Assembly: GCF_000332195.1 (NCBI RefSeq)
Contig: NZ_KB235922.1
Coordinates: forward strand, 2,070,211 to 2,134,210
Source: Pleurocapsa sp. PCC 7319
GTDB lineage: Bacteria > Cyanobacteriota > Cyanobacteriia > Cyanobacteriales > Xenococcaceae
DNA length: 64,000 nt
Reading direction: 5' to 3'
The notes beneath the pieces are model-generated. The model was not told the origin of the DNA. It worked only from the letters and a program-made list of their open reading frames with translations, and made no database searches. Below, piece after piece: positions 28,099 through 37,274 of this stretch. The position numbers and the translations under genes were made by a program. The first letter of the stretch is position 1; every line of letters begins with the position of its first letter.

Positions 28099-28633
28099 AT
28101 GGCAATAGTTGGACGAGCTACTACTACTCTCTAATTTCTCTAGGCAGCAGAGAAGGATAGAGAGTAAACTCAAGCTAGTCTACATCGCCCGTGTCGGAAA
28201 AATCGACATCTTCTTTCTTTATGGCAAAGCAAAAGCATTGAGGCGATTTCATCTTGGGGTTTAGAGTTGACTCCTCACCGCCCTAAAGAGTCGGTGATTC
28301 TGGTTTTTAGTTTTTAGTTTTTAGTTTTTAGTTTTTAGTTCAAATTGACTACTAATTACTAATTACTAATTACTAAAAGAAGTCTTCCTAGAAGAAAGAG
28401 GCTTTAAACCCAGAACGATGGTAAAACTTTTAGTTGTGAGTATATTCCAATAATTGATCTAAATGGCTATCGCGATCGCTGTACCAAACCTTCTTTGGCA
28501 ATCAGCTCTAACTGGCTATCACTATTAGTTAAAGTAGATTTAACTTTAGCTAACTCAGTATGAGATAAGTTAAAAGAGTTGAAAGACAATTGAGTCGTTT
28601 GATTTTTATCAGAGTCGAAGTTAGAAAAGTAAA
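28099..28633. other. 535-base repeat-bearing spacer
   Basis: No convincing gene. It contains a hairpin TCACCG-CCCTAAAGAGT-CGGTGA near 28276-28298. Two heptanucleotide tandem repeats also occur: TTTTTAG at 28302-28339 and ACTAATT at 28350-28376. The last 200 bases are AT-rich and probably hold the promoter of the short-chain dehydrogenase. Confidence 0.5.
28302..28376. repeat. Two adjacent heptanucleotide tandem repeats
   Basis: About five copies of TTTTTAG followed, after a short gap, by about four copies of ACTAATT. Both unit lengths are seven. Confidence 0.9.
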
Positions 28634-29299
28634 ATGGATACTTATTTAGTAACAGGGGCAAATCGAGGTATTGGCTTAGAATATTGTCGTCAACTTACCG
28701 AGAGAGGAAACAATGTGATAGCTGTTTGTCGCTCGGCTTCAGACGAATTAGAAAATTTAGGCATTTCGATAGAAACGGATGTAGATATTACCTCCCCTGA
28801 ATCGATTGCTCACTTAGTCAAAAGACTTGATGGTCAATTAATTGACGTTTTGATTAACAACGCTGGTATTGTCGAACGGGTTAGTCTTGAAAGTCTAGAT
28901 TTTAATAGCATCCGCAGACAATTTGAAGTTAACGCCCTCGGTCCACTACGACTTACTCAAGCTTTGCTGCCCAATTTAAAAAAAGGCTCAAAAATTATCA
29001 TGATGACTAGCCGTATGGGTTCAATTGATGATAATACGAGTGGCGGCTCTTATGGTTATCGAATGTCAAAGGTGGCTTTGTCAATGGCGGGGAAATCTTT
29101 AGCTCATGACTTGAGATCAAAAGAGATTGCTGTTGCTATCCTCCATCCAGGGTTAGTAAAGACTCGTATGACTGGTTTTACTGACTCTGGCATTACACCA
29201 GAACAATCAGTTAAAGGACTTCTAGCTCGGATTGACGAATTAAATCTAGAAAATACGGGAACTTTTTGGCATTCTAATGGTGAAATTTTACCTTGGTAA
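28634..29299 (+). CDS. Short-chain dehydrogenase/reductase
   Basis: 221 residues. Rossmann cofactor motif TGANRGIG at residues 7-14, the NNAGI structural motif, a catalytic Ser in MMTSRMGS, and YGYRMSK supplying the Tyr and Lys of the YxxxK pair. The Asn of the tetrad is also in place. Such enzymes use NAD(P)H to reduce or oxidise a carbonyl/alcohol; the C-terminal GTFWHSNGEILPW is typical of a C-factor/carbonyl-reductase-like subgroup. Substrate unknown. Monocistronic in a spacer-rich region. Confidence 0.9.
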   Translation: MDTYLVTGANRGIGLEYCRQLTERGNNVIAVCRSASDELENLGISIETDVDITSPESIAHLVKRLDGQLIDVLINNAGIVERVSLESLDFNSIRRQFEVNALGPLRLTQALLPNLKKGSKIIMMTSRMGSIDDNTSGGSYGYRMSKVALSMAGKSLAHDLRSKEIAVAILHPGLVKTRMTGFTDSGITPEQSVKGLLARIDELNLENTGTFWHSNGEILPW

Positions 29300-29784
29300 A
29301 AGTAGATTCTCCCTAATTTCTTTTTTCTATTCTCTGTTTCAATCTGGTATATCTTGGCTGCTGTTTAACTTACTTGACGGCGATTGTGCTCTGCGCAGTG
29401 GTGAAGCCAATCACTCGATTCAAAAAGCGATCGCTTGTTAAAAGAGTTTATTGAATAAATTACTTTCATGAAATGGAGCTTTGATCAGAGGATTTTTGTC
29501 AAGTACATTTTATACCAAATTAGATGAATTTACCCTGCCCTTTTCTCTACAAATTGGGTCACTTTTTTTTCCTAACTTTTGAGATTTGACAAATCGGTAT
29601 TTTAACTGTCCATGTCTCATTTTATTGATGCCTTAATGAGATTCTTCTCATACAAGTTTCACAAACGCTTCATTGAGAATTGCAAAGCTATTAATAATGA
29701 AAAACATCCCCAGTAATTGAGGACATCAATCGTTTTTTCTTGCGGACATCAAACTCACACACTACCAGTAAGAGCGTAACTATT
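29300..29784. promoter_or_regulatory. Spacer upstream of the glycan locus
   Basis: About 485 bases. Holds a 35-base palindromic repeat at 29380-29414 (GCGATTGTGCTCTGCGCAGT...CCAATCAC) that matches, with several mismatches, sequence inside the IS4 transposase at 62854-62888. AAAGCGATCGCTTG follows. The remaining AT-rich DNA probably contains the promoter of the glycosyltransferase operon. Confidence 0.5.
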
Positions 29785-31059
29785 ATGGCTCACGTTTTTA
29801 ATTCATCTATTACGATAGGCGAATACAAAAAAATAATGGTTTATTCTCACGACTCTTATGGTCTGGGAAATATTCGTAGAATGTTGGCTATTTGCCAGTA
29901 TTTACTCAAATCAATCCCTAATGTATCAATTTTACTAGTATCAGGCTCACCAATGCTGCAAAGCTTTCGTTTGCCAAAGGGATTGGACTATATTAAACTT
30001 CCCTGTATTAATCGAAGTACATCAGGGGAAATAGCAGCTAAATATCTCAATACAGATGTTAATTCTACTCTAAAGCTACGTTCAGAAATTATCTTAGCAA
30101 CTGCCAAGAACTATCAACCAGATCTAGTTTTAGTAGATAAGAAACCATCAGGTATTCAGGGAGAATTAGATTCGACAATTAATTATCTCAAAAGCAATTT
30201 ACCAGCAACAAAGTTTGTTTTATTGCTGCGTGATATTCTAGATACTCCACAAAACACGATTCAACAATGGCAGCAAGAAGGTTATTACGAAAAAGTAGAG
30301 TCAATCTATAATCGCGTTTTTGTCGTCGGAATGCCAGAAATATTCGATCTTAGTCGTGAGTATCAATTTGGTTCAGCTATTACAGCTAAAGTACGTTTTT
30401 GTGGTTATCTGCGCAAGGAATCTGGCTTAAAAAATCGCCGTACCATTCGTCAAGAATTGGGTATTAAACCTGATGAAAAACTAGTTTTAGTTACACCCGG
30501 TGGTGGAGAAGATGGCTATTTCCTGATTAATAACTATCTGACTGGATTGGCACAAAATAGAGAACGATACCAGAATGAAAAAATTCGTAGTTTGATTTTT
30601 TGTGGTGCTGAAATGTCCCCTGAACAGCAATACAAGATTCATCAGCAAGCGGAAAAATATTCACACGTTACGGTTTTAGAATTTACAGATGATTTGATGA
30701 GTTATGTCAACACCGCAGATGCAGTCATTTGTATGTGTGGATACAACACAATTACGGAAGTGTTACAAAAAGGAAAGCGTGCGATTGTAGTTCCCCGGAT
30801 TAAACCAGGACAAGAACAGTTGATTCGTGCTCAGAGCCTGGCAAAAGCGGGATTAATCCAGATGATTCATCCCGAAGAACTGGAACCCAATTTGCTAATC
30901 ACAACTCTCTTTAATAGTTTAGATCAAGTTCCTCACGCCAGATCAATTACTAATCTTAACTTTGGAGGACTTCCCACCCTGACTAATTACTTAGCAATAC
31001 TTTTATTCCATTCTTTAAATATTAACCGCTCTCAATATCTTGCAATTCAGACGGCTTAA
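29785..31059 (+). CDS. MurG-like glycosyltransferase (GT-B fold), copy 1
   Basis: 424 residues from ATG 29785 (MAHVFNSSITIGEYKK); the frame extends upstream to a TTG at 29740, but the ATG gives a better start. The N-terminal IMVYSHDSYGLGNIRRML and C-terminal MCGYNTITEVLQKGKRAIVVPR segments are the acceptor loop and the nucleotide-sugar binding signature of MurG-like GT-B enzymes. No membrane helix; probably a peripheral cytoplasmic enzyme. It is followed after 27 bases by a paralogue, which suggests two steps in making one glycan. Sugar and acceptor unknown. Confidence 0.85.
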   Translation: MAHVFNSSITIGEYKKIMVYSHDSYGLGNIRRMLAICQYLLKSIPNVSILLVSGSPMLQSFRLPKGLDYIKLPCINRSTSGEIAAKYLNTDVNSTLKLRSEIILATAKNYQPDLVLVDKKPSGIQGELDSTINYLKSNLPATKFVLLLRDILDTPQNTIQQWQQEGYYEKVESIYNRVFVVGMPEIFDLSREYQFGSAITAKVRFCGYLRKESGLKNRRTIRQELGIKPDEKLVLVTPGGGEDGYFLINNYLTGLAQNRERYQNEKIRSLIFCGAEMSPEQQYKIHQQAEKYSHVTVLEFTDDLMSYVNTADAVICMCGYNTITEVLQKGKRAIVVPRIKPGQEQLIRAQSLAKAGLIQMIHPEELEPNLLITTLFNSLDQVPHARSITNLNFGGLPTLTNYLAILLFHSLNINRSQYLAIQTA

Positions 31060-31086
31060 GTAGTGTTTATATAACAGGAGAAGTTC

Positions 31087-32256
31087 ATGAAAAAAGTCAT
31101 GTTTTACTGCCAACACAGCCTTGGCATGGGGCATCTAGTTCGTAGTATTGAAGTAGCAAGAGGATTAATCCCCTATTTTCAAGTTTGTTTTATTAATGGT
31201 GGTCAGATTATCGAAGAATTTGAGTTTCCGCCAGAAATTGAAGTTGTTAATATCCCTGCATTAAAAACTGATACAGAGTTTGATAAACTCCAGTCTGTAG
31301 ATAATGATTTAACTTTAGAACAGGTAAAAACTACCAGAAAAGAAATATTATTAAGTGTCTGCGATCGCTTTAAGCCAGATATTTTAATTGTTGAATTATT
31401 TCCTTTTGGTAGAAAACGTTTTGATTTTGAGCTAATTCCTTTACTACAAAAAGCCAAAGCGAGAAAAACTATAGTTGTTTCTAGTGTTAGAGATATTTTG
31501 GTTACTAAGCAAAACCAACAAGAGCATGAATTAAGAGTATGTAATTTAATAGACCAATATTTTGATCTAGTATTAGTTCATGGCGATCCCAATTTTATAA
31601 AATTAGAGCAAAGTTTTTCTAAAATTAATACCCTTAAATGCCCTGTGTATTATACGGGTTATGTATCTCAACCAGTATCACAAAATAATGTCTTAGACAA
31701 AGAATTTTTTCCTGATAAACCATTGATCTTAGTGAGCGTTGGTGGAGGTAGATTTGGACATGGCTTATTAAAATGTGTTGCCCAAACTGCACCTTTATTA
31801 AAGGAGAGTATTCCTCATGATATCAAGATCTTTACTGGACCTTTTTGTCCACTAAGCTTATTCCAAAGACTGCTTAAAGAAACTAATAATCAAGATAATA
31901 TTTCTGTGGAATTATATAGTTCTAATTTACTTAATTATATGCAGCAAGCTGATTTGTCTATTAGTATGTCTGGTTACAATACCACGATGAATATATTAAG
32001 TACTGGTGTTAAAGCAATGATGATGGCATTTCAAGGTAATAAAGATCAAGAACAAGAAACTCGTGTTAAAAAATTAGCTAGTCTTGGTCGGGTGAAAATG
32101 ATTCAAAATCAAGATTTAGAACCAGAAAAGTTTACTCAAGATATTATTGATTATTTACAGCACAAACCAGCTCAATTAAATTTGAATTTAGATGGTGCCA
32201 AGAATACTGCAAGCTATTTATCTCAGATAAGTAGTAAATCATTAGTAACAGTTTAA
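31087..32256 (+). CDS. MurG-like glycosyltransferase (GT-B fold), copy 2
   Basis: 389 residues, start ATG with AGGAGAAG just upstream. It shares the layout of the preceding gene: VMFYCQHSLGMGHLVRSIEVA near the N-terminus and SMSGYNTTMNILSTGVKAMM near the C-terminus. It is clearly paralogous to copy 1 but diverged. Middle gene of a tight same-strand run (27 and 28 base gaps), so almost certainly in an operon with the flanking glycosyltransferases. Confidence 0.85.
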   Translation: MKKVMFYCQHSLGMGHLVRSIEVARGLIPYFQVCFINGGQIIEEFEFPPEIEVVNIPALKTDTEFDKLQSVDNDLTLEQVKTTRKEILLSVCDRFKPDILIVELFPFGRKRFDFELIPLLQKAKARKTIVVSSVRDILVTKQNQQEHELRVCNLIDQYFDLVLVHGDPNFIKLEQSFSKINTLKCPVYYTGYVSQPVSQNNVLDKEFFPDKPLILVSVGGGRFGHGLLKCVAQTAPLLKESIPHDIKIFTGPFCPLSLFQRLLKETNNQDNISVELYSSNLLNYMQQADLSISMSGYNTTMNILSTGVKAMMMAFQGNKDQEQETRVKKLASLGRVKMIQNQDLEPEKFTQDIIDYLQHKPAQLNLNLDGAKNTASYLSQISSKSLVTV

Positions 32257-32284
32257 ATCGATTAATAATTAATAATTTATCAAA

Positions 32285-33502
32285 ATGAAAAATACTAAAA
32301 CAATTTGCTTAACTGCCCAAGAATTCCCTCCCGATATTGGTGGTGTAGGTGTGTCTGCTAAACGTATTGCTCTATTATTAAAAGACTTGGGTTATCGAGT
32401 TCACATAGCAGTTTTCCGTGCAGTTTTTCGTAAAGAAAGAAAATTAGCAGTCGCCGGAGAGTTCCAACGTTCCTATTGTCGGACTAGCGAACAAGATGGT
32501 ATTATTGTTCATCGTCTTCAACCGGCTATTCGTTCTACTGTAGCCCGCGATCAAGATTATTTAATGGATATTTATGGGCAGTTAACCGCTCTTCATAAAA
32601 AATATCAATTTGACGTGCTACACGCCTTTTTTATTAACGAAACTGGTTTTTTAACCACTATGTTAGCTAAAGAAAATAATCTGCCAGTAATTAATAGTGT
32701 TCGTGGTGCAGATTTGCACAAACATATTTTTGATTGTCAGCAACAAAAGCAAATTGCTTGGATTTTGGAGAATTCATCTTGGACTACTTTCGTCAGTCAA
32801 GATTTGATGCAACGTGCTAGATTATTCACTCCTGCTGTTACCTATAAGTCGTCTGCTTTTCTTAATTCGATCGCACCTGTAGATTTTGACAATTTACCTA
32901 CTCCATCATTAGTAAATCAATTACAAGGTACAGTTATTGGTACAGTAGGTAATTTCCGTGACAAAAAAGGAATTGAATACTTGTTAGATGCTTGTCAGAA
33001 ATTAGAAGCCGAATTTACTCTTTTATTTGTCGGCGATTTTGTGGCTAAAGAAAGACAATATTGGTTAAGAGAATTAGCAAATAGTGGCTTAGAAGACAAA
33101 ATTATAATTACCGGAAAAATTAGCCGCCAAGAAGCTCTAGCTTATTTACCACACATGGATATCTTTGCCCTTCCTTCTCTTAACGATGGATGTCCTAATG
33201 CTTTACTAGAGGCTATGTTAGCTAAAAAAGCCATAGTGGGAACTAACGTTGATGCTATTGGAGAAATTATTGAAGATGGCATCAATGGTCTATTGGTTAA
33301 CCCCTATAGCAGTCAAGAATTACAAGCTGCGATCGCTAAATTAATTGCTCAGCCTTTGCTCAGACAAACTTTTGGTAAATCAGCAAAACAAAAAGTCATT
33401 CAAGAATTAAATCCTAGTGTTGAACAAGCTAACTGGGATGAAATTTATCATAATGTTTTGTTAAGTAAAAGTCAGCTTCAAAGAGCAGTAGTCACAGTCT
33501 AA
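32285..33502 (+). CDS. GT4-family glycosyltransferase
   Basis: 405 residues. N-terminal QEFPPDIGGVGVSAKRIALLL is the GT4 acceptor-side glycine loop. The C-terminal half has GTVGNFRDKKGIEYLLDACQKL, then IFALPSLNDGCPNALLEAML, the E-x7-E type nucleotide-sugar binding region, and AIVGTNVDAIGEIIEDGINGLLV. A retaining GT-B enzyme of the exopolysaccharide/LPS type. Third of three glycosyltransferases in the same run; the operon is interrupted 80 bases later by a transposase fragment. Confidence 0.92.
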   Translation: MKNTKTICLTAQEFPPDIGGVGVSAKRIALLLKDLGYRVHIAVFRAVFRKERKLAVAGEFQRSYCRTSEQDGIIVHRLQPAIRSTVARDQDYLMDIYGQLTALHKKYQFDVLHAFFINETGFLTTMLAKENNLPVINSVRGADLHKHIFDCQQQKQIAWILENSSWTTFVSQDLMQRARLFTPAVTYKSSAFLNSIAPVDFDNLPTPSLVNQLQGTVIGTVGNFRDKKGIEYLLDACQKLEAEFTLLFVGDFVAKERQYWLRELANSGLEDKIIITGKISRQEALAYLPHMDIFALPSLNDGCPNALLEAMLAKKAIVGTNVDAIGEIIEDGINGLLVNPYSSQELQAAIAKLIAQPLLRQTFGKSAKQKVIQELNPSVEQANWDEIYHNVLLSKSQLQRAVVTV

Positions 33503-33584
33503 AAGTAATAGAAAATAAGCTTAGTAGCCTAAAAGCTTAAATATGATAATAAGTCTAATAATAAATAAGTAAGTTCGAGAAAGA

Positions 33585-34154
33585 ATGCCAGCCAAAGATT
33601 ACCTAACATCAGAACAACAAAAAAAACTGCAAAAATCTTTAAAAAGAGAAGAAAATGGAGATATTAGAGAAAGAATTTTAATCTTATTATTACTAAATGA
33701 TGGTAAAACACAGCAAGAAATAGCTGAATTTATTGGTTGCTCAAAAAACAAAGTCTCTTACTGGTGTATACATGGAGATCCTGATAATTTAGAGAGTCTT
33801 AAAGATAAAAGAATGCAAGGTAATCACCAGAAAGCTACAGAAGAATATATAGAAATATTGTTAAAGACAATCAAAGAAAAGCCACAAGAATTAGGATACA
33901 AATTTGAGAGGTGGTCAGCTCAAAAATTAGCTATACATCTAGAGAAGAAAACACAAATTAAGTTAAGTGGTTCACAAGTAAGGCGGATCTTAAAAAGAAA
34001 AAAGTCCGTTTACCTCTGGCTAAATCGTAACTTAGATTTCCAGAGAAGATTGCTAAACAAACAGATGTTAAAAGACAAAATAAAAGAGTATTTGATAATA
34101 AAGAATTGGTTGTTAAATTCAAAACAAAGATTAAATATGAATTTAATACTCTAA
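33585..34154 (+). pseudogene. IS630-type transposase fragment (N-terminal half)
   Basis: 189 residues. DGKTQQEIAEFIGCSKNKVSY is a helix-turn-helix, and KLSGSQVRRILKRKK is the second DNA-binding helix pair typical of IS630-type transposases with winged helix. The DDE catalytic domain is missing; after RRILKRKKSVYLW the sequence decays into Lys/Asn/Leu-rich residues and stops. The DNA is notably A-rich compared with its neighbours. No matching inverted ends were found, so it is a decayed or internally deleted copy. It sits inside the glycan operon between the GT4 and GT2 genes. Confidence 0.75.
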
Positions 34155-34210
34155 TTACGACTTCAATACACGATAAATTGAGTAATAAATAATCAAAGGA
34201 GATCGAAATC

Positions 34211-35263
34211 ATGAATCAAGTAGATGTAACTCTAGTAGTAGTTCCCAGAGAACGTTTTAGCTATAGTCGCGAATCCTTAGAAAGTATTTATCAATGTACT
34301 GATCATCCATTTTCTCTAGTATATATTGATGGTAATTCCCCAGAAAAAATTAAACAATATTTAGAGCAAAAAGCAGTAGAAAATCAATTCAAGCTAATTA
34401 GAACAGAGCAATATCTTTCTCCTAATCAAGCTAGAAATATTGGTCTTAAGCATGTTAAAACAAAATATTTAGTTTTTCTTGACAATGATATTCACGTCTC
34501 ACCAGGTTGGCTCAAAAAATTAATTAAATGTGCCGAAGAAAGGGACGCAGACGTAGTTGCTCCCTTGGTTTGTATCGGTCAAAAATTACATTCCAAAATT
34601 CATTTGGCAGGGGGAGAAGCGCGAATAGTGTTGGAAGTCAAAAATAACAAAATGAAGCGCAAAGTTCACGAAAAACACTATTTTGTTAATCGTCTCGTCG
34701 CCGAAGTTAAAGATCAACTCCAACAGCGACGATGTGAATTTGCCGAGTTCCACGGTGTGTTAGTCCGTACTGATATTTTCAATCAAATCGGCGTACTAGA
34801 TGAAAAATTACTTAGTACCAGAGAACATATTGATTTTTCCATGTCTGTTACTGCTGCAGGAGGAAAAATTTATTGTGAACCAGATTCAGTCGTTACCTAT
34901 GTACCCGATTCTGGGTTTGAATGGTCAGATCTTACCTATTTTATGTTGCGTTGGAGCGATGCTTGGGAAGTTGCAAGTTTAGAACATTTCAGTCAAAAGT
35001 GGGATTTACCCCAGCAGGATAAATATTTCAAAAAACGTTATAAGCGTCTTGGACAACGCCGCCATCAGGCTTTCTTACGTCCTGTAGTGCGTCAAGTCTC
35101 TATTGGTGGCTATTATACCTGGCTGGAAAAATTATTGATCTCAGCCGAAAGGAAATTGAATCATCATATTACTGATCGCGCTTTATGCGTTGCTTCTATT
35201 AATAGCGCAGCCTCGACACAGTTCAATCGCCTCGGTAAAGAAGAACTAATAATTAATAATTAA
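34211..35263 (+). CDS. GT2-family glycosyltransferase
   Basis: 350 residues with AAGGAGATCGAAATC just before the ATG. GT-A fold: SLESIYQCTDHPFSLVYIDG in the nucleotide-binding half, VFLDNDIHVSPGWLKKLI carrying the DxD-type metal site, and GVLDEKLLSTREHIDFSM as the ED-like acceptor region. The C-terminal 100 residues are basic and helical. It is separated from the GT4 gene by a transposase relic but ends two bases before the ABC transporter start, so it is probably cotranscribed with the transporter. Confidence 0.92.
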   Translation: MNQVDVTLVVVPRERFSYSRESLESIYQCTDHPFSLVYIDGNSPEKIKQYLEQKAVENQFKLIRTEQYLSPNQARNIGLKHVKTKYLVFLDNDIHVSPGWLKKLIKCAEERDADVVAPLVCIGQKLHSKIHLAGGEARIVLEVKNNKMKRKVHEKHYFVNRLVAEVKDQLQQRRCEFAEFHGVLVRTDIFNQIGVLDEKLLSTREHIDFSMSVTAAGGKIYCEPDSVVTYVPDSGFEWSDLTYFMLRWSDAWEVASLEHFSQKWDLPQQDKYFKKRYKRLGQRRHQAFLRPVVRQVSIGGYYTWLEKLLISAERKLNHHITDRALCVASINSAASTQFNRLGKEELIINN

Positions 35264-35265
35264 TA

Positions 35266-37092
35266 ATGAAGAAGAAAAAGCGTCTTCAGGATCTCAAACA
35301 ACAATTATCAAGTGTTAGGCGTGTACTTAAGCATTTTTCTCCGCAGATTAGCCAACAAGGAGGATTAATCACTGTTTCTTTCATTGCATTATTGCTAGAA
35401 ACGGGGTTTCGTATCCTCGAACCTTGGCCGCTCAAATTTATTTTTGATGAAATTATCTTTAAAGAATTCCAAGTTGAATCTTTACAAGTTCCTTTTTTAG
35501 ACAACTTTAATGTCATTACCTTATTAACTTTTTTGGTTCTGGCTTTAATTGTCACTGCTCTGTTACGAGGCACAATGGCTTATGTCAGTACGGCAGGAAT
35601 GGCAGTAGCTGCAACTAGAGTAATGAGTGAAGTTCGAGCTAATTTGTACTCTCATATTCAAAGCCTTTCTCTTTCTTTCCATCACAAAGCCAAAACAGGT
35701 GATTTAATCACTCGCGTCACCTACGATATTGAAAGACTCAGAGAAGTAACTGTCGTAGCTGCGTTACCTTTGCTCATTAATAACTTAACTATGGCAGGGA
35801 TGTTGGCAGTAATGATGTGGCTAAATTTGCAGTTAGCCTTAATTGCGGTGATTATCTTTCCCTTGTTTTTAATGACCACCACCATCATGAGTAAACGTAT
35901 TCATCAGGTTGCCAAAAAACAACGGCAACGGGAAGGGGTGATGGCAGCTACAGCAGCCGAAGCAATTGGGGCAATTAAAGTTGTTCAAGCTTTATCTCTG
36001 CAATCGATGATTGAACGAAACTTTGCCATCCAAAATCAAAAAAGCCTGAATGAAAGTGCGCAAACTCAAAAGTTAAGGGCAGGACAGGAACGTACAGTAG
36101 AAGTATTAGTGGCGATCGGAACTGCTTGTGTTCTCTGGCGCGGGGTAATGTTAGTCAGAGAGGGAACCGTTACTCCTGGGGATTTGCTGGTTTTTATTAC
36201 TTACCTCAAAGTAGCTTTTAAACCGATGCGCCAACTGGCAAAATATACTGGGCAAATTGCTAAAGCGATCGCTTCGGGAGAGAGAATTGTCGATCTATTG
36301 GAAATAGTACCAGAAGTTAGAGACTCTAGATGGGCGGAGCCGGCTCATTCTTTTCGAGGCATAGTGGAATTTCGTCAAGTTAGTTTTGCCTACGAAAACC
36401 AATCTAATAGTCTTAATAATCTTTCTCTAACAGTTTTGCCAGGGCAAAAAGTAGCTCTAGTAGGAGCATCTGGAGGGGGAAAATCTACTTTAGTAAGTTT
36501 AATTTTACGTCTTTACGATCCCCAAGAAGGTCAAGTTTTAATTGACGGACAAAATATTAAGAACTATACTCTCGATTCTCTGAGAAAACAAATCAGTATT
36601 GTTCTGCAGGACAGTATTTTATTTGCCGCCAGCATCAGGGATAATATTGCCTACGGTTGTGCCAAGGCAACTAATAGAGAGGTGGAAGCTGCTGCCCGGT
36701 TAGCTAATGCCCACGACTTTATCATGGCACTCCCAGAAGGTTACGATACTGAGGTGGGAGAAAGAGGGGCAACTCTCTCTGGAGGACAAAGACAACGTAT
36801 TGCGATCGCCCGTGCCGCTATTCGTAATGCTCCAATTGTAATTCTTGACGAACCAACAGTTGGACTCGATAATCGTAGCGAACAAATTGTAACCGAGGCT
36901 TTAGAGCGTCTAACTGAAACCTCGACTACCTTTTTGATTACCCACGATTTAAGAACCGCCAAAAATGCCGACCAAATCTTTTATCTTGAAGGCGGGAAGA
37001 TTGTCGAACGAGGAACTCATCAGCAATTAATGAGCCAAGGTCAAAACTACTCTACTCTTTACCGATTACAACAAACAGTTCAATATCGTTAG
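35266..37092 (+). CDS. ABC exporter (fused permease and ATPase, MsbA-like)
   Basis: 608 residues. Residues 1-330 form a six-helix type 1 exporter membrane domain; the ATPase follows with Walker A GASGGGKST, the LSGGQRQRIA signature and Walker B VILDEPT. Works as a homodimer or heterodimer moving lipids, lipid-linked glycans or peptides outward across the cytoplasmic membrane. It starts two bases after the GT2 gene, so translation is probably coupled. Context makes a glycan or glycolipid cargo likely; this is inferred, not seen. Confidence 0.95.
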   Translation: MKKKKRLQDLKQQLSSVRRVLKHFSPQISQQGGLITVSFIALLLETGFRILEPWPLKFIFDEIIFKEFQVESLQVPFLDNFNVITLLTFLVLALIVTALLRGTMAYVSTAGMAVAATRVMSEVRANLYSHIQSLSLSFHHKAKTGDLITRVTYDIERLREVTVVAALPLLINNLTMAGMLAVMMWLNLQLALIAVIIFPLFLMTTTIMSKRIHQVAKKQRQREGVMAATAAEAIGAIKVVQALSLQSMIERNFAIQNQKSLNESAQTQKLRAGQERTVEVLVAIGTACVLWRGVMLVREGTVTPGDLLVFITYLKVAFKPMRQLAKYTGQIAKAIASGERIVDLLEIVPEVRDSRWAEPAHSFRGIVEFRQVSFAYENQSNSLNNLSLTVLPGQKVALVGASGGGKSTLVSLILRLYDPQEGQVLIDGQNIKNYTLDSLRKQISIVLQDSILFAASIRDNIAYGCAKATNREVEAAARLANAHDFIMALPEGYDTEVGERGATLSGGQRQRIAIARAAIRNAPIVILDEPTVGLDNRSEQIVTEALERLTETSTTFLITHDLRTAKNADQIFYLEGGKIVERGTHQQLMSQGQNYSTLYRLQQTVQYR

Positions 37093-37274
37093 TAGTGGTC
37101 TGTAAACTTTGATTTGAAGGATAAACGAGCTTTGCTCGTAGCTATAAGCCATAAGCCCTTCGGCTTCAACACTTGCTTTAAGCGAGAAGTATTGAGACTA
37201 GTAGTGGCGTATACCGGAAAGTACTGACTAAAATAGGTTGCGACATCCAAAAAATAATTGGTAAAAATCGATCA
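37093..37274. other. Short spacer with small hairpins
   Basis: Contains ACGAGC-TTT-GCTCGT (37126-37140) and AAGCC-CTTC-GGCTT (37153-37166), candidate transcript-end hairpins after the ABC exporter. Neither has a strong T-run. Confidence 0.45.

Noticed and set aside
28467-28661. 64-codon minus-strand reading frame over the short-chain dehydrogenase start
   Set aside because: It overlaps a well-supported gene start and has no family features; treated as a shadow.
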